Source: a bacterium (GTDB lineage Bacteria; UBP6; UBA1177). Taken from it: a stretch of DNA of 64,000 nt. Below, piece by piece: positions 26,110 to 34,914 of the stretch. The stretch is from the NCBI GenBank assembly GCA_017963125.1, contig JAGCUA010000069.1, positions 23,723-87,722 of the forward strand. Reading direction: 5' to 3'. The notes under the pieces are model-generated. The model worked only from the letters and a program-made list of their open reading frames with translations, did not search any database and was not told the DNA's origin. Position numbers and translations under genes: made by a program. Position 1 is the stretch's first letter; every line of letters starts with the position of its first letter.

Positions 26110-26152
26110 AGAAACAAAAATGCGTGTGATCTATTGTGGATGACTGAAAGAA

Positions 26153-26425
26153 TTACTTTCTGAAACCGCCTCTCGGTCTCTCTTCACGCGGACGTGCTTC
26201 GTTGACAGTGATCGTTCTGCCTGCAAGCTCGGTTCCGTTGAGGCCTTCGATCGCAGCCATAGCTTCTTCTTTTACCGGCATTTCGACAAAGCCGAAGCCT
26301 TTCGAGCGCTGGGTTTCACGATCGATCACGAATCTTGCGGAATCAACTGTTCCGTAAGCTTCGAATGCAGCTCTAAGTTCATCTTCACTCATTTTGTACG
26401 CAAGGTTTCCAACATAAATGTTCAT
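26153..26425 (-). CDS. Small RRM-domain RNA-binding protein
   Basis: 90 residues, a single RNA-recognition motif. RNP2 is IYVGNLA at residues 3-9, and RNP1 is KGFGFVEM near residue 44. A short basic Arg/Gly tail follows (RPREERPRGGFRK). Such one-domain bacterial RRM proteins (Rbp type) bind single-stranded RNA and are often cold-induced. The ATG at 26425 matches the usual start of the family; a longer frame to 26446 is less likely. It is monocistronic, with a strong promoter (26488-26515), a 5' stem-loop (26457-26482) and a terminator (26079-26109). Confidence 0.93.
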   Translation of the reverse strand: MNIYVGNLAYKMSEDELRAAFEAYGTVDSARFVIDRETQRSKGFGFVEMPVKEEAMAAIEGLNGTELAGRTITVNEARPREERPRGGFRK

Positions 26426-26456
26426 GTCTCTTCTCTCAAAAAACAATTGTAAAACA

Positions 26457-26482
26457 CACCCTGAGAACTATTTCTCAAGGTG
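26457..26482 (-). promoter_or_regulatory. 5' terminal stem-loop of the RRM mRNA
   Basis: An 11-position stem with one mismatch closes a 4-nt loop: CACC plus TTGAGAA pair with TTCTCA plus GGTG. From the promoter at 26488-26515 the transcript should start near 26481, so this hairpin would form its very 5' end. It may protect the mRNA or be an autoregulatory target for the encoded RNA-binding protein. Confidence 0.55.
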
Positions 26483-26487
26483 ACGGG

Positions 26488-26515
26488 ATACTAACGGGCA
26501 AAAAATAAAAGTCAA
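26488..26515 (-). promoter_or_regulatory. Sigma70-type promoter of the RRM gene
   Basis: On the minus strand TTGACT (26510-26515) and TAGTAT (26488-26493) are spaced 16 bp apart, 63 bp before the RRM start codon. Confidence 0.65.
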
Positions 26516-26572
26516 CAATAAAAACATTTTTGAAAAATTTTTTTCTTTTCCGCCGCGCTTTTTCACTCTTAT

Positions 26573-26600
26573 TTGACAAAACAGCGCCTTAAAATAAATT
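26573..26600 (+). promoter_or_regulatory. Probable promoter of ribE
   Basis: TTGACA (26573-26578), a 16-bp spacer and TAAATT (26595-26600) lie 34 bp before the ribE ATG. The leader would be only ~28 nt, and no FMN-riboswitch sequence is present between it and the gene. Confidence 0.5.
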
Positions 26601-26634
26601 AGGGAGTTTTATCGATCGATGAGAGGAAAAAGCA

Positions 26635-27264
26635 ATGTTCACCGGAATAATCGAAGCGGTCTCAGCGGTAACAAAAATCGAAAAAAGGGGCTCTGAATGC
26701 CGTCTCAGCATAAAAAATCCGTTCGGAAACGAAATAAAAACAGGCGATTCGATAGCAGTTGACGGAGTCTGCCTCACAGTCGAGAGTTTCACCGAAGGAA
26801 CGATTTCGTTTTTTGTCTCGAAATCGACTCTCGAAAAGACGATCGCGGCAAAATACAATACCGGTTCGACCGTGAATTTAGAACGTGCTATGCCGGCAGA
26901 CGGCAGATTCGACGGGCACATCGTGCAGGGTCACGTCGACTCCTGCGGAAAAATCACCGGTGTCAGAAAAATCGGCGACGGAGTTGAAACAGAAATAACT
27001 TTCGACCGGAAATTCAACGATCTCACCGTTCCGCGCGGCTCAGTCACAGTGAACGGAGTGAGCCTCACTATCGCCGGACTTGAAGGTAACACTTTAAAAA
27101 TATCGCTCATTCCTGAGACTCTGAAAAGAACTTCTTTCGCCGGGACACTCAAAACGGGTGCGGAAGTCAACATTGAATTCGATATTCTCGGGAAATACGT
27201 TGCAAGAATCATGCACCGCGGCGGAAATGACGAAGCGCTTGAAAATTTAATCGAAAAACTTTAA
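26635..27264 (+). CDS. ribE: Riboflavin synthase alpha subunit
   Basis: Catalyses dismutation of two 6,7-dimethyl-8-ribityllumazine molecules to riboflavin. The 209 residues form the usual two tandem lumazine-binding barrels. The N-terminus MFTGIIEAVSAV, the first-barrel DSIAVDGVCLTVESF and the linker GHIVQGHVDSCGKI are textbook; the second barrel has VTVNGVSLTIAGL. The gene is alone, with no ribD/ribBA/ribH neighbours, and has its own promoter. It is followed by repeat element B. The product's flavin also serves ThyX and KOR-linked metabolism, but no direct operon link is seen. Confidence 0.96.
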   Translation: MFTGIIEAVSAVTKIEKRGSECRLSIKNPFGNEIKTGDSIAVDGVCLTVESFTEGTISFFVSKSTLEKTIAAKYNTGSTVNLERAMPADGRFDGHIVQGHVDSCGKITGVRKIGDGVETEITFDRKFNDLTVPRGSVTVNGVSLTIAGLEGNTLKISLIPETLKRTSFAGTLKTGAEVNIEFDILGKYVARIMHRGGNDEALENLIEKL

Positions 27265-27266
27265 CT

Positions 27267-27326
27267 GGCGCGCACCTTCGACGTCACGTCGTTACGCCGT
27301 TACGTCGTCACGGCGACAGGCGCGCC
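27267..27326. repeat. Octamer-phased CG element B, flanked by inverted repeats
   Basis: GGCGCGC (27267-27273) and GCGCGCC (27320-27326) enclose 46 bp. The core reads as octamers CGTCACGT, CGTTACGC, CGTTACGT, CGTCACGG in direct succession (27282-27313). The arrangement and core sequence match element A, in the same orientation relative to the downstream ankyrin gene. Confidence 0.7.
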
Positions 27327-27392
27327 GAATTTTCTTTTAAAAAAATTCTTTTAAGTTATAGTCCTCAGTCTTTTTGTGTGTGGAGGATTTAT

Positions 27393-30269
27393 ATGAAAAA
27401 ACTGCTCGGTATCTTATTCTTTGTTTTTATTGCAACTTCAGAACTTTTTGCCGAAACGCTCGTAGTTATGGACACTGCGGACAATACAGGCAAGATCCAT
27501 CCTGATGTCGTCAAAGGCTCGAAGGAATACATTACCCAGCTCCTGAAAAGCGTCGGCAAATACACGATCATTGCCGAAAACACCCTGAACGACGTGAAAA
27601 AACGCTCTCCGGAATGGTCTAACTGCAATCAGATGGAGTGTCAGATCGAAATCGGAAAGGCACTTAAAGCCGATATCGTCGTAATTCCTTCGGTAGAATA
27701 TTTTGCAGGGATATTCACGCTGACCGTTAACTACATCTATGTCGACGGCAAAAGAAAGACCGAAGCAGGCGCGACTGACTTCAACGGCACAGCTGTCGGA
27801 ATGAAAAAAGCTCTCGAAGCGGTAGTTTTGATGATCCACGGCAAAAAGACAGAGACTCCGGTTTTCGTGGAAGAGAACAAAGAACTTGAAAAATATAAGG
27901 CTGAGAATTTCAAAGAGACGACTCCTAAAGAGTATGTCGTTCCGGAAGAACCCGTCGCTCCGGCACCGGCTCCAGTAGTCATCATGCCGGGTTCAGCTTC
28001 GTTTTCATCAGAAAAACAGGGCGTTAAAGTCACTCTCGACGTTTCGGGAACTTCTCCCAAAAGCTGCACGGCCCCGTGCACGATAAACGACATCGAGCCC
28101 GGAACGCACACTGTCAGGTTCGAACTTGCGGGCCACACCACTAAAGATGAAGCTATTGAAATCCAGTCAGGCAAAAAGACTGAGAAAAAAATCACTATAA
28201 TCCCCGTCATCAAAAGCCTTGAAGAGGTCAACAACGAACTTATCGCGGCGGCAAAATCGGGAGATCTCGATCTTGCGAAAGACCTTCTCTCGAAAGGTGC
28301 AAGCATCAACTACCACGACAAATCGGGACTTTCACCGCTTCTTGTCGCGGTTCTCGGCGGTCAGAAAGTCATGGCGGGCTACTTTACCGGCCGCGGCGCA
28401 CTGCTTTCATCGACTGAAAGTGCCGCTCTGATGCGCGTTTCAGTAGAAAAGGACGATCCGTGGCTCGCTTCCGTCGTAACGAAACAGAAAAGCATGCTCA
28501 ACCTCACTTTTGAAAACGGCCGCTCTGTTCTCTGGCTTGCAGCAATGAAAAATTCGTGGAACGTTTTCGATGAGTATCTCAAAGGAGGCGTTAATGTTGA
28601 ATTAAAGGATGCCTCCGGTCAGACGCTTCTTGCATGGGCAATAGACACAGGAAACGTCGAAGTAATCAACAGACTGACAAAATCCGGCGTCCGCTTCTCC
28701 TCACCTGATGCCGATTCGATGCTCAAACAGGCTGTCATAAGCGAAGATGTCGACAGAGTCAGATCCCTCACACTTCTCAAAGCGAACGTCAACAAAGTTT
28801 ACGAAGACGGTCTCACGCTGCTCTGGTATGCTGCCGTCAAGGACAGGACCGACATTGCGGAACTCCTTCTCAATGCCGGAGCCAAGATCGATACTGTCGA
28901 TAAAACGGGCAAAAACATCATCACCTACTGCATGGAAAGACGCAAATACGAAATGGCGAAACTCCTCAAAAAACATGGTGCTCAGCTCAAAAGCAAAGAT
29001 TCCATATTCCTGCTCCAGCGCGGTCTCGTTATCGGCGATGCAGAACTGGTCCAAACCCTCATCAGCATCGGTGTGAACGTAAACACCAAGTTCAGTGACG
29101 GTCTCAGCGCGCTTTGGATCGCGGCTTTAACAAATAACCGCGACATGATCGAAGTTCTTGCCGAGGGCAAAGCGAACATGAACATAAAAGACAAAAACGG
29201 CAAAACAGTCCTCATGTGGGCAGTAGAAAACGATAAAAAAGAAGTAGCCAACGAGCTTATCAAGCACGGCGCCAACGTAAACCTGATGGACAACAAAAAA
29301 AGGACCGCGCTCATGTCGGCAGTCCTTGCTGACAAACCCAGAATGGTTCACATGCTCGTAAAAAACGATGCAAAAATCGACCTCAAGGACAACGAAGGCA
29401 ACTCTCCGATCCTTGTTGCGGCATCACGCGGAAACATCGGTCTGGTCAAGCTCTTCCTCGAACACGGATCGTTCGTCAACTCCTCTGATATGTTCGGCAA
29501 CACGCCGCTTCTCATCTCGCTCCACAAGAACTTCGACGATATAACGGAACTCCTGATCTCTAAAGATGCAGACCTCAACAAAGCAAACAACAACGGAGAA
29601 ACTCCGCTTATCGTCGCGGCAAAGAAAGGACACATCAAATTCGTAAAGACCTTCACCGAAAAAGGAGCTGCCATAGACGCGACCGACAAAAACGGCGACA
29701 CGGCGCTTATCCTTGCGAAACGCGAAAACAGGCACGACGTAGTTCTCTATCTTCTCAACAAAGAGGCTCTCATCGAAAAACGTTCCGAGCAGGACGAGCT
29801 TATGGCCTACGCGACACTGAACAGCTACCACGATATTGCTGAAAACCTGATCCAGCGCCAGATCTCCGTAAACCGCAGATTCTCCGACGGACTCTTCCCG
29901 CTCTGGTATGCGGTGCGCAACGGCGATGCAAAAATGATCGATATGCTTCTCGCGGCCGGAGCAGACCTCGAAGCAAAAAGCAAAGACGGAGAGACAGTCC
30001 TCCTCTACGCCTGTGCAAAAAGAGAAGAACAGGTCGTCCTTACGATCCTCAGCAAAGGTGCTAACTTCAACATTCTTGACAAACAGAAGAGCACGCCGCT
30101 CATGATCGCTGCCGGAAGAGGCTTCGACAAAGTCGTCCAGTTCCTGATTTCCAAAAAAGTCGATATCAACGCCAAAGACGAGAAAGGGAGAACCGCTCTC
30201 ACGAGAGCTCAATATACTGGAAACTATCAGATCGTAGACATGCTGAAAAGAGCTGGAGCTTACGAATAA
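27393..30269 (+). CDS. Periplasmic CsgG/TolB-N-like, PEGA and ankyrin-repeat protein
   Basis: About 958 residues. A signal peptide (KKLLGILFFVFIATSELFA) is followed by a ~140-residue domain with the pattern VVMDTADNTG...CNQMECQIEIGKALKADIVV, as seen in CsgG/TolB-N-like exported proteins. A PEGA-type beta domain lies at about residues 200-265 (CTAPCTINDIEPGTHTVRFE). From about residue 275 to the end there are some 18-20 ankyrin repeats. The ATG at 27393 has GGAGG 7 bases upstream; a GTG at 27378 is unlikely. No lipobox. Presumably a long periplasmic scaffold with unknown partners, related to the smaller protein at 7728-8846. The GNAT gene follows after 19 bp. Confidence 0.83.
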   Translation: MKKLLGILFFVFIATSELFAETLVVMDTADNTGKIHPDVVKGSKEYITQLLKSVGKYTIIAENTLNDVKKRSPEWSNCNQMECQIEIGKALKADIVVIPSVEYFAGIFTLTVNYIYVDGKRKTEAGATDFNGTAVGMKKALEAVVLMIHGKKTETPVFVEENKELEKYKAENFKETTPKEYVVPEEPVAPAPAPVVIMPGSASFSSEKQGVKVTLDVSGTSPKSCTAPCTINDIEPGTHTVRFELAGHTTKDEAIEIQSGKKTEKKITIIPVIKSLEEVNNELIAAAKSGDLDLAKDLLSKGASINYHDKSGLSPLLVAVLGGQKVMAGYFTGRGALLSSTESAALMRVSVEKDDPWLASVVTKQKSMLNLTFENGRSVLWLAAMKNSWNVFDEYLKGGVNVELKDASGQTLLAWAIDTGNVEVINRLTKSGVRFSSPDADSMLKQAVISEDVDRVRSLTLLKANVNKVYEDGLTLLWYAAVKDRTDIAELLLNAGAKIDTVDKTGKNIITYCMERRKYEMAKLLKKHGAQLKSKDSIFLLQRGLVIGDAELVQTLISIGVNVNTKFSDGLSALWIAALTNNRDMIEVLAEGKANMNIKDKNGKTVLMWAVENDKKEVANELIKHGANVNLMDNKKRTALMSAVLADKPRMVHMLVKNDAKIDLKDNEGNSPILVAASRGNIGLVKLFLEHGSFVNSSDMFGNTPLLISLHKNFDDITELLISKDADLNKANNNGETPLIVAAKKGHIKFVKTFTEKGAAIDATDKNGDTALILAKRENRHDVVLYLLNKEALIEKRSEQDELMAYATLNSYHDIAENLIQRQISVNRRFSDGLFPLWYAVRNGDAKMIDMLLAAGADLEAKSKDGETVLLYACAKREEQVVLTILSKGANFNILDKQKSTPLMIAAGRGFDKVVQFLISKKVDINAKDEKGRTALTRAQYTGNYQIVDMLKRAGAYE

Positions 30270-30288
30270 TCGCAATAAATTCAGTTGG

Positions 30289-30741
30289 TTGCGTAAAGTG
30301 ATAAGAAATTTCAGAGAATCTGACATACACGATATCGAAACCATTTACGAAAAGTCGAACGATGCCGTTTCTCTGAAAGTTGTTCCCGGTTTTTTCAGAA
30401 AAGACAAAAAAAAATTCATCTCCTCGACACTCCGGAGCTGTAAAAATTCGGTATATGAACACGAAGGAAAAGTCGTCGGCGTGGTTTCCTCTTCAGCCGA
30501 TTATATAGAAGGACTTTTCGTCCTGCCAGACTTCTGGAACAGAGGAATCGGGACCGAGCTTTTAAATTCGGCTGCGACCGGAAAAGACGAGCTTTTTCTT
30601 CAGGTCTATGCCGATAACGAAAGAGCTGTCAGGTTCTACAGAAAAAACGGTTTTGAAGTCACCGGAAGCGGAATCTGCAGGATGACCGGTCTTCCCTACT
30701 TCGAAATGAAAAAAATTGCGAAACAGCAGAGGTCTTCATGA
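30289..30741 (+). CDS. GNAT-family N-acetyltransferase
   Basis: 150 residues with the full GNAT fold. The opening beta strand is VIRNFRESDIHDI, then KVVGVVSSSADYIEGLFVLP. The acetyl-CoA loop NRGIGTELLNSA (Q/R-x-x-G-x-G/A) is near residue 85, and ADNERAVRFYRKNGFEVTG is the C-terminal motif B. The start is uncertain: TTG 30289 or GTG 30298, neither with a clear ribosome-binding site. The stop overlaps the next gene's ATG (ATGA). Substrate unknown; the neighbouring deacetylase hints at a sugar or glycan target, but this is only context. Confidence 0.85.
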   Translation: MRKVIRNFRESDIHDIETIYEKSNDAVSLKVVPGFFRKDKKKFISSTLRSCKNSVYEHEGKVVGVVSSSADYIEGLFVLPDFWNRGIGTELLNSAATGKDELFLQVYADNERAVRFYRKNGFEVTGSGICRMTGLPYFEMKKIAKQQRSS

Positions 30742-31676
30742 AAATCGCCTGCATAAACGTCGATGTCGATCCTTTGATCTGCTACTACGCGATACACGGA
30801 ATCAAAACTTCGGGGATCAGCGAAGATCCTGTCTACCTCAACGGAATAAGAAGGTTTCTCGAACTTTTCGACAAGAATTCGATAAAAGGGACTTTTTTCA
30901 TCACGGCTCACGGATTCACTGCAAAAAACAGCGAAATTTTAAGAGAAATCGTCCGCAGCGGGCATGAGATCGCAGACCATTCGTTTTCTCACGACTACCA
31001 GCTGACGAGACTTCCGAAAGATGAGATTTTTCAGGAGATAAAGAAAAACAAGGATTTTCTTGAAGAAACTGCAGGAATAATCTGCAAAGGTTTCAGAAGT
31101 CCGGGCTACAATTCTTCACCAGAATTGATTTCAGTATTAAAATCAGTCGGTTACACTTATGATTCGTCGCTTTTCCCGTCAATTTCATACTACCTGGCAA
31201 AGTGGTTCCTCATTCATCTGAAAAAACTTTCAGGTCATGAATCGAAGTCTATCATTTCATCTTTTGCAGACGCCTTCGGCAGATACACGCCTGAATTTAT
31301 TGATAAAACAGTCAGAGACACAAAAAAAGAAGGAACTTTCGTCGAATTGCCGATGACTACCCTGTTTCCGATTGCAAACATCCCGCTGATCGGAACTTCG
31401 ATAATAGCATTCCCTTCATTCCTGCTTGACATGATGCTTCAAATCTCCAAAAGCAGGAGTTTCATAAACATTGAGGCTCACGGAATAGATCTCTGCGATG
31501 CCGGTGAATCGCCGCATTTTGATCCTCTGAAAGGCAAGCAGCCTGACCTTGCATTTTCTCTTGAAAGAAAAATTGAAAGATTCCGGCATGTTATAGATTT
31601 TTATAAAAACAACGGTTTTGAATTTAAACCACTTGCCGAAGTCGCTGAAATAAAACTTAAAGGAACTATCAAATAA
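30738..31676 (+). CDS. Polysaccharide deacetylase family (NodB-like)
   Basis: Carbohydrate esterase 4-like enzyme that removes N-acetyl groups from an amino-sugar polymer or lipid-linked sugar. Motif 1 is INVDVDP (catalytic and metal Asp). Motif 2 is GHEIADHSFSH (metal His-x-x-x-His near residues 81-85), and motif 3 is FRSPGYN. Length 312, without a signal peptide or membrane helix. This resembles the DUF3473/PelA-like cytoplasmic group that works on undecaprenyl-linked or internal sugars. AGAGG precedes the ATG. The overlap with the GNAT gene suggests coupled translation. Confidence 0.88.
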   Translation: MKIACINVDVDPLICYYAIHGIKTSGISEDPVYLNGIRRFLELFDKNSIKGTFFITAHGFTAKNSEILREIVRSGHEIADHSFSHDYQLTRLPKDEIFQEIKKNKDFLEETAGIICKGFRSPGYNSSPELISVLKSVGYTYDSSLFPSISYYLAKWFLIHLKKLSGHESKSIISSFADAFGRYTPEFIDKTVRDTKKEGTFVELPMTTLFPIANIPLIGTSIIAFPSFLLDMMLQISKSRSFINIEAHGIDLCDAGESPHFDPLKGKQPDLAFSLERKIERFRHVIDFYKNNGFEFKPLAEVAEIKLKGTIK

Positions 31677-31686
31677 GGAGATAAAA

Positions 31687-32460
31687 ATGGAAAATCTGAA
31701 AAAAAAGATCGCTAAAAGAGCTAAAGAAGTTGTAAGGATCCTTGGACTTTTACCTATTGAAGCAGAAAGGATCAAAGAAAATCTGAACGCAGAATACGTT
31801 GTTCCGGACATCACAAAAGAGACTGCCTCAAAGGCGATCGATCATACTATCCTTTCATTCGACGCGGCCGAAAAAGACATTATCAGAATATGCCGCGAAG
31901 CCCGTTATTCCGGTTTCAAGGCAGTCTGTATAAATCCGATGTGGGTTAAAACCGCAGCTGATTTCCGAAGAGAAAAGCATGCAAAATTTCTCATAGCGAC
32001 AGTCATCGATTTTCCGCTCGGCGCATCGACCGCAGCGGCAAAAGAAACTGAATCGAAGCAGGCAGTCATTGACGGAGCTGACGAAATCGATGTCGTAATA
32101 AACATCGGACTTATCAAAAGCGGAAAACTGGAAGAGTGTTTCAAGCTCTTAAAAAGCGCAACACAAACAAAGGCTTACACAAAAGTCATCCTTGAAACTT
32201 CCGCCCTTTCGGAAGAAGAAAAAATCGATGCGGCGCTCATCGCGGTCTTTGCCGGAGCCGACATGCTCAAAACTTCGACCGGAGTAAACGGAAAAGCGAC
32301 TGTCGAAGACGTCAGACTTTTGAGAGCTGTTGCCGGAAACCGGCTCGGAGTCAAAGCGGCCGGCGGGATAAGAGACAAAGAGACACTTATCGCAATGATG
32401 CAGGCGGGTGCAGACAGGATCGGATGCAGCAGTTCGGTTTCGATAATGGAAAACTGGTAA
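31687..32460 (+). CDS. deoC: Deoxyribose-phosphate aldolase
   Basis: Class I aldolase that splits 2-deoxyribose 5-phosphate to glyceraldehyde 3-phosphate and acetaldehyde during nucleoside breakdown. 257 residues, close to other DeoC proteins but with a ~45-residue N-terminal extension. Family blocks: KAIDHTILSFDA, VCINPMWV, IDFPLGAST, EIDVVINIG, KVILETSAL, DMLKTSTG (Schiff-base Lys region) and GVKAAGGIRD. GGAG sits 6 bases before the ATG, 10 bp after the deacetylase gene. No other deo genes are adjacent. Confidence 0.95.
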   Translation: MENLKKKIAKRAKEVVRILGLLPIEAERIKENLNAEYVVPDITKETASKAIDHTILSFDAAEKDIIRICREARYSGFKAVCINPMWVKTAADFRREKHAKFLIATVIDFPLGASTAAAKETESKQAVIDGADEIDVVINIGLIKSGKLEECFKLLKSATQTKAYTKVILETSALSEEEKIDAALIAVFAGADMLKTSTGVNGKATVEDVRLLRAVAGNRLGVKAAGGIRDKETLIAMMQAGADRIGCSSSVSIMENW

Positions 32461-32464
32461 CAGC

Positions 32465-32989
32465 ATGATTTTAAAGAGATCTTTTCTCATTTTTTTATTT
32501 TTCCCTATATTTTTTGCATCATGTTCCAAAGCCGAAAAACCGCAGGATCCCGTAACGCAGTTCATGCAGGCAAGAATAGACGGAAATACGCATCAGGCCT
32601 ACATTCTGCTCGACAAAACCACTCAAGCAACGTTTTCTGAAAAAGATTTCGAGGAATACTGCTTCGTTTTCAAGCCATCAGAATTTGAAATCCTTCTGGA
32701 AGAGAACGGATATACGCCTGTCTCCTACACCTTCTACGACAAAAAATATAAAAAAGGGAGCAACGAACTTTACACTTTCTATATGACGAAAAATGTCGAA
32801 CACGTTAAATTGTCTGGCGGAAAAATAGTTTTTCCGCATATCGCTTTTCTCTCGATACGGAAAGCTATCGAAGAAAAAAATATCGAAAAAGCCAAATTTT
32901 TCTCGGATATTATGCTCGGAATAGACCAAAGCAACCCCGATGTTCTCGAAACCGCGGAAAATATGGGATTTATTCAGAAACGTGACTGA
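32465..32989 (+). CDS. Small lipoprotein of unknown function
   Basis: 174 residues. Signal peptide with lipobox FFASCSKAE (Cys about residue 19). The mature part begins DPVTQFMQARIDGNTHQAYILLDKTTQATFSEKDF-like, which recalls the NTF2/DUF4878 lipoprotein fold, though I cannot confirm it. It follows deoC by 4 bp and precedes the barrel protein by 11 bp, so the two envelope genes are probably co-expressed. No catalytic motif is visible. Confidence 0.72.
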   Translation: MILKRSFLIFLFFPIFFASCSKAEKPQDPVTQFMQARIDGNTHQAYILLDKTTQATFSEKDFEEYCFVFKPSEFEILLEENGYTPVSYTFYDKKYKKGSNELYTFYMTKNVEHVKLSGGKIVFPHIAFLSIRKAIEEKNIEKAKFFSDIMLGIDQSNPDVLETAENMGFIQKRD

Positions 32990-33000
32990 CGGAATTTGAT

Positions 33001-33900
33001 TTGAAAGCATTTTTCTTTGTTTTATGCCTATTTTTTTCATTCACGCTTTTAGGAAACATCTTTTTCGATGAAAACATCCCCGAAGAGCTCCGCAGCAAAA
33101 TCACCGCGTTCTACAAAGAAAAGAAAAATACGATAAATTTCCTAATCGAAATGCCCGATGAAAACACCATTCTGATTGTAGCGGAAAACGGTTTCGTAAA
33201 AACTCTGCCGATAAATGAAATAACAGCCGAAGATGTCTGCAATCTGATGGAGGAAATGGTTGCCGTAATATACGAAAAGGACGAGAATTTCGACAAAATA
33301 CCTAAAGATTCAGATAAGTTGGCAAAAATAAAGAATCTTTCTTCAAAGTGGCAGAAAGATGAGTTCAAAGAAAGTTTCTATGCCGAAAACAAAGATGGAA
33401 AAGAGGAAAAACCGAAGCCGATCTTCCTTAAAGGGGGAATAAAACTGACCGACAGGATCGAATTTTTCCCGTGGGCAAAAAAAAGCGACCGTTTCGGAGT
33501 CTCGCTTTTCGCGACTTCTGAGGAAAAATGGGCTTTCGGGCTCAAATTTTCAGTCGGATTCTCATTTCTGCGCGTCGGAGCACGCTTCAAAAAAGGGATA
33601 AACCTGAAACTTGCAAACAACTCCGTTCCATGGGAGTCATACAGCCTGAATCTACAGTTCGACATCATAGACCTCTACAATGTCCGCTTCTCCACAGGTT
33701 TCGAAGTCGCACTCTACAGCGCAAAAGGCGTTCTTTTCCACCGCGAATTTTTCGTTTTAAGGCTTGCATACCGGATAAAATGGTTCGAAGCAGCCGCTTC
33801 ATTCAACGTCTCGCCGACACACATAGAACTCGGTCTTTTCGGTGCGACACACGAGATGAAGAGCTACAACTTCATGCTCTCTACTGTTTTTCTGTTCTGA
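33001..33900 (+). CDS. Putative outer-membrane beta-barrel protein
   Basis: 299 residues with a signal peptide (AFFFVLCLFFSFTLLGN). The first half is charged and probably periplasmic (residues 20-135). The second half consists of alternating aromatic and polar strands (GVSLFATSEEKWAFGLKFSV, FSFLRVGARF, YSLNLQFDII) and ends with phenylalanine in STVFLF, the usual outer-membrane sorting signature. No family recognised. The start is TTG; upstream bases show only a weak GGA. It supports a diderm cell envelope. Confidence 0.65.
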   Translation: MKAFFFVLCLFFSFTLLGNIFFDENIPEELRSKITAFYKEKKNTINFLIEMPDENTILIVAENGFVKTLPINEITAEDVCNLMEEMVAVIYEKDENFDKIPKDSDKLAKIKNLSSKWQKDEFKESFYAENKDGKEEKPKPIFLKGGIKLTDRIEFFPWAKKSDRFGVSLFATSEEKWAFGLKFSVGFSFLRVGARFKKGINLKLANNSVPWESYSLNLQFDIIDLYNVRFSTGFEVALYSAKGVLFHREFFVLRLAYRIKWFEAAASFNVSPTHIELGLFGATHEMKSYNFMLSTVFLF

Positions 33901-33923
33901 TTCGGGAAATTTCAGGAATAAAT

Positions 33924-34892
33924 TCAGAGCTCAAGCGTTTCCGCAATTTCAATAACAGCCTTTCTACCCTCTTCGAGAGTGCCGTGGAAAGTGAATCCCG
34001 CCGCATTTTTGTGACCGCCTCCGCCGAATTTCTGCGCTATCGGAATGCAGTTGACATCCCCTTTGCTGCGGACACTGAACTTCCACAACTTGCCGGGCTC
34101 GACTTCGCGGATCCTGAAAACTATCCGGACGCTGTTTATTCTGCGGATCTCTTCGACGAAAGGATCTATCTCGTCAATCGAAAGTCTGAATCTTTCAAGC
34201 TGTTCAAGGCTCGTTTTCAGAAAAACGACCTTGCCGTCGCGGAATTTTTCCATGCTCTGGATAACTTCGGCGAACATAGCGAACCAGTTTTCGGGCAGAG
34301 TTTCAAAGAATTTCGAGCAGAATTCGCCGTAATTTATGATCTCCGAAAGTTCCGAAACGATAAAAAGCGCCTCTTTGTCTGCGCTTGCATAGCGGAGTCC
34401 GCCCGTATCTCCGAAAATGCCGAAACATATATCTTCAGCTTCGCCTTTCGTAAGTTCGTGTCCAATATCTTTCGCCCAGCGATAGACTATAGCAGCCGTC
34501 GCGCTCGCACCTTCGTCTGAGACTTCGGCTTCATAAAAACCGTTGTCCTGATGCCAGTGATGGTCAAAAAGGATCTTTTTGCTTTTTGAGACCGACATTT
34601 TGGCGAAAAACTCGTCTCCTGTTCTTTGAGGGGTCGCACTGTCGAGAATGAAATAGAGATCAGGCTCGAAATCCGGAACAGTCTCGCTCGCCGAATCGGA
34701 ATTTTCTAAAAAAGCACCGTTGTAGGGATATTTGTCGCTGCGGTAAAGGTAAACCTCTTTTCCCATCGACCTCAGGATCGAACAAACTGCAAGTGAGCTT
34801 CCCATGCAGTCGGGATCGGGATTGACGTGACCGGCAACGATAATTGTCTTAGAATTCTCCAAAATTTCATTGATTCTGCTGAAATCGCTCAT
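33924..34892 (-). CDS. nrnA: DHH/DHHA1 phosphoesterase, NrnA-like oligoribonuclease/pAp phosphatase
   Basis: Hydrolyses short RNA oligonucleotides and 3'-phosphoadenosine 5'-phosphate. Motifs: VAGHVNPDPDCMGSSLA near residue 20 (usually H-x-N-P-D-G-D-A-x-G-S; here Pro replaces Gly), FILDSATPQRTG, the DHH signature LFDHHWHQDNG near 119, and the DHHA1 motif KFGGGGHKNAAGF near residue 293. Length 322 is typical. The ATG follows GGGAG and lies 22 bp after pgsA. It is the last gene of the ftsH-slt-pgsA-nrnA run. Confidence 0.92.
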   Translation of the reverse strand: MSDFSRINEILENSKTIIVAGHVNPDPDCMGSSLAVCSILRSMGKEVYLYRSDKYPYNGAFLENSDSASETVPDFEPDLYFILDSATPQRTGDEFFAKMSVSKSKKILFDHHWHQDNGFYEAEVSDEGASATAAIVYRWAKDIGHELTKGEAEDICFGIFGDTGGLRYASADKEALFIVSELSEIINYGEFCSKFFETLPENWFAMFAEVIQSMEKFRDGKVVFLKTSLEQLERFRLSIDEIDPFVEEIRRINSVRIVFRIREVEPGKLWKFSVRSKGDVNCIPIAQKFGGGGHKNAAGFTFHGTLEEGRKAVIEIAETLEL

Positions 34893-34914
34893 ATCTGACT
34901 CCCAAAATAGATGC

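Noticed and set aside
26516..26634. FMN riboswitch before ribE
   Set aside because: The predicted leader is only about 28 nt and lacks the conserved FMN-aptamer segments.
33528..34520. A 330-codon plus-strand frame crossing the barrel protein gene and nrnA
   Set aside because: It overlaps two recognisable genes in the wrong frame or strand and has an unlikely composition rich in Arg, Phe and Ser.
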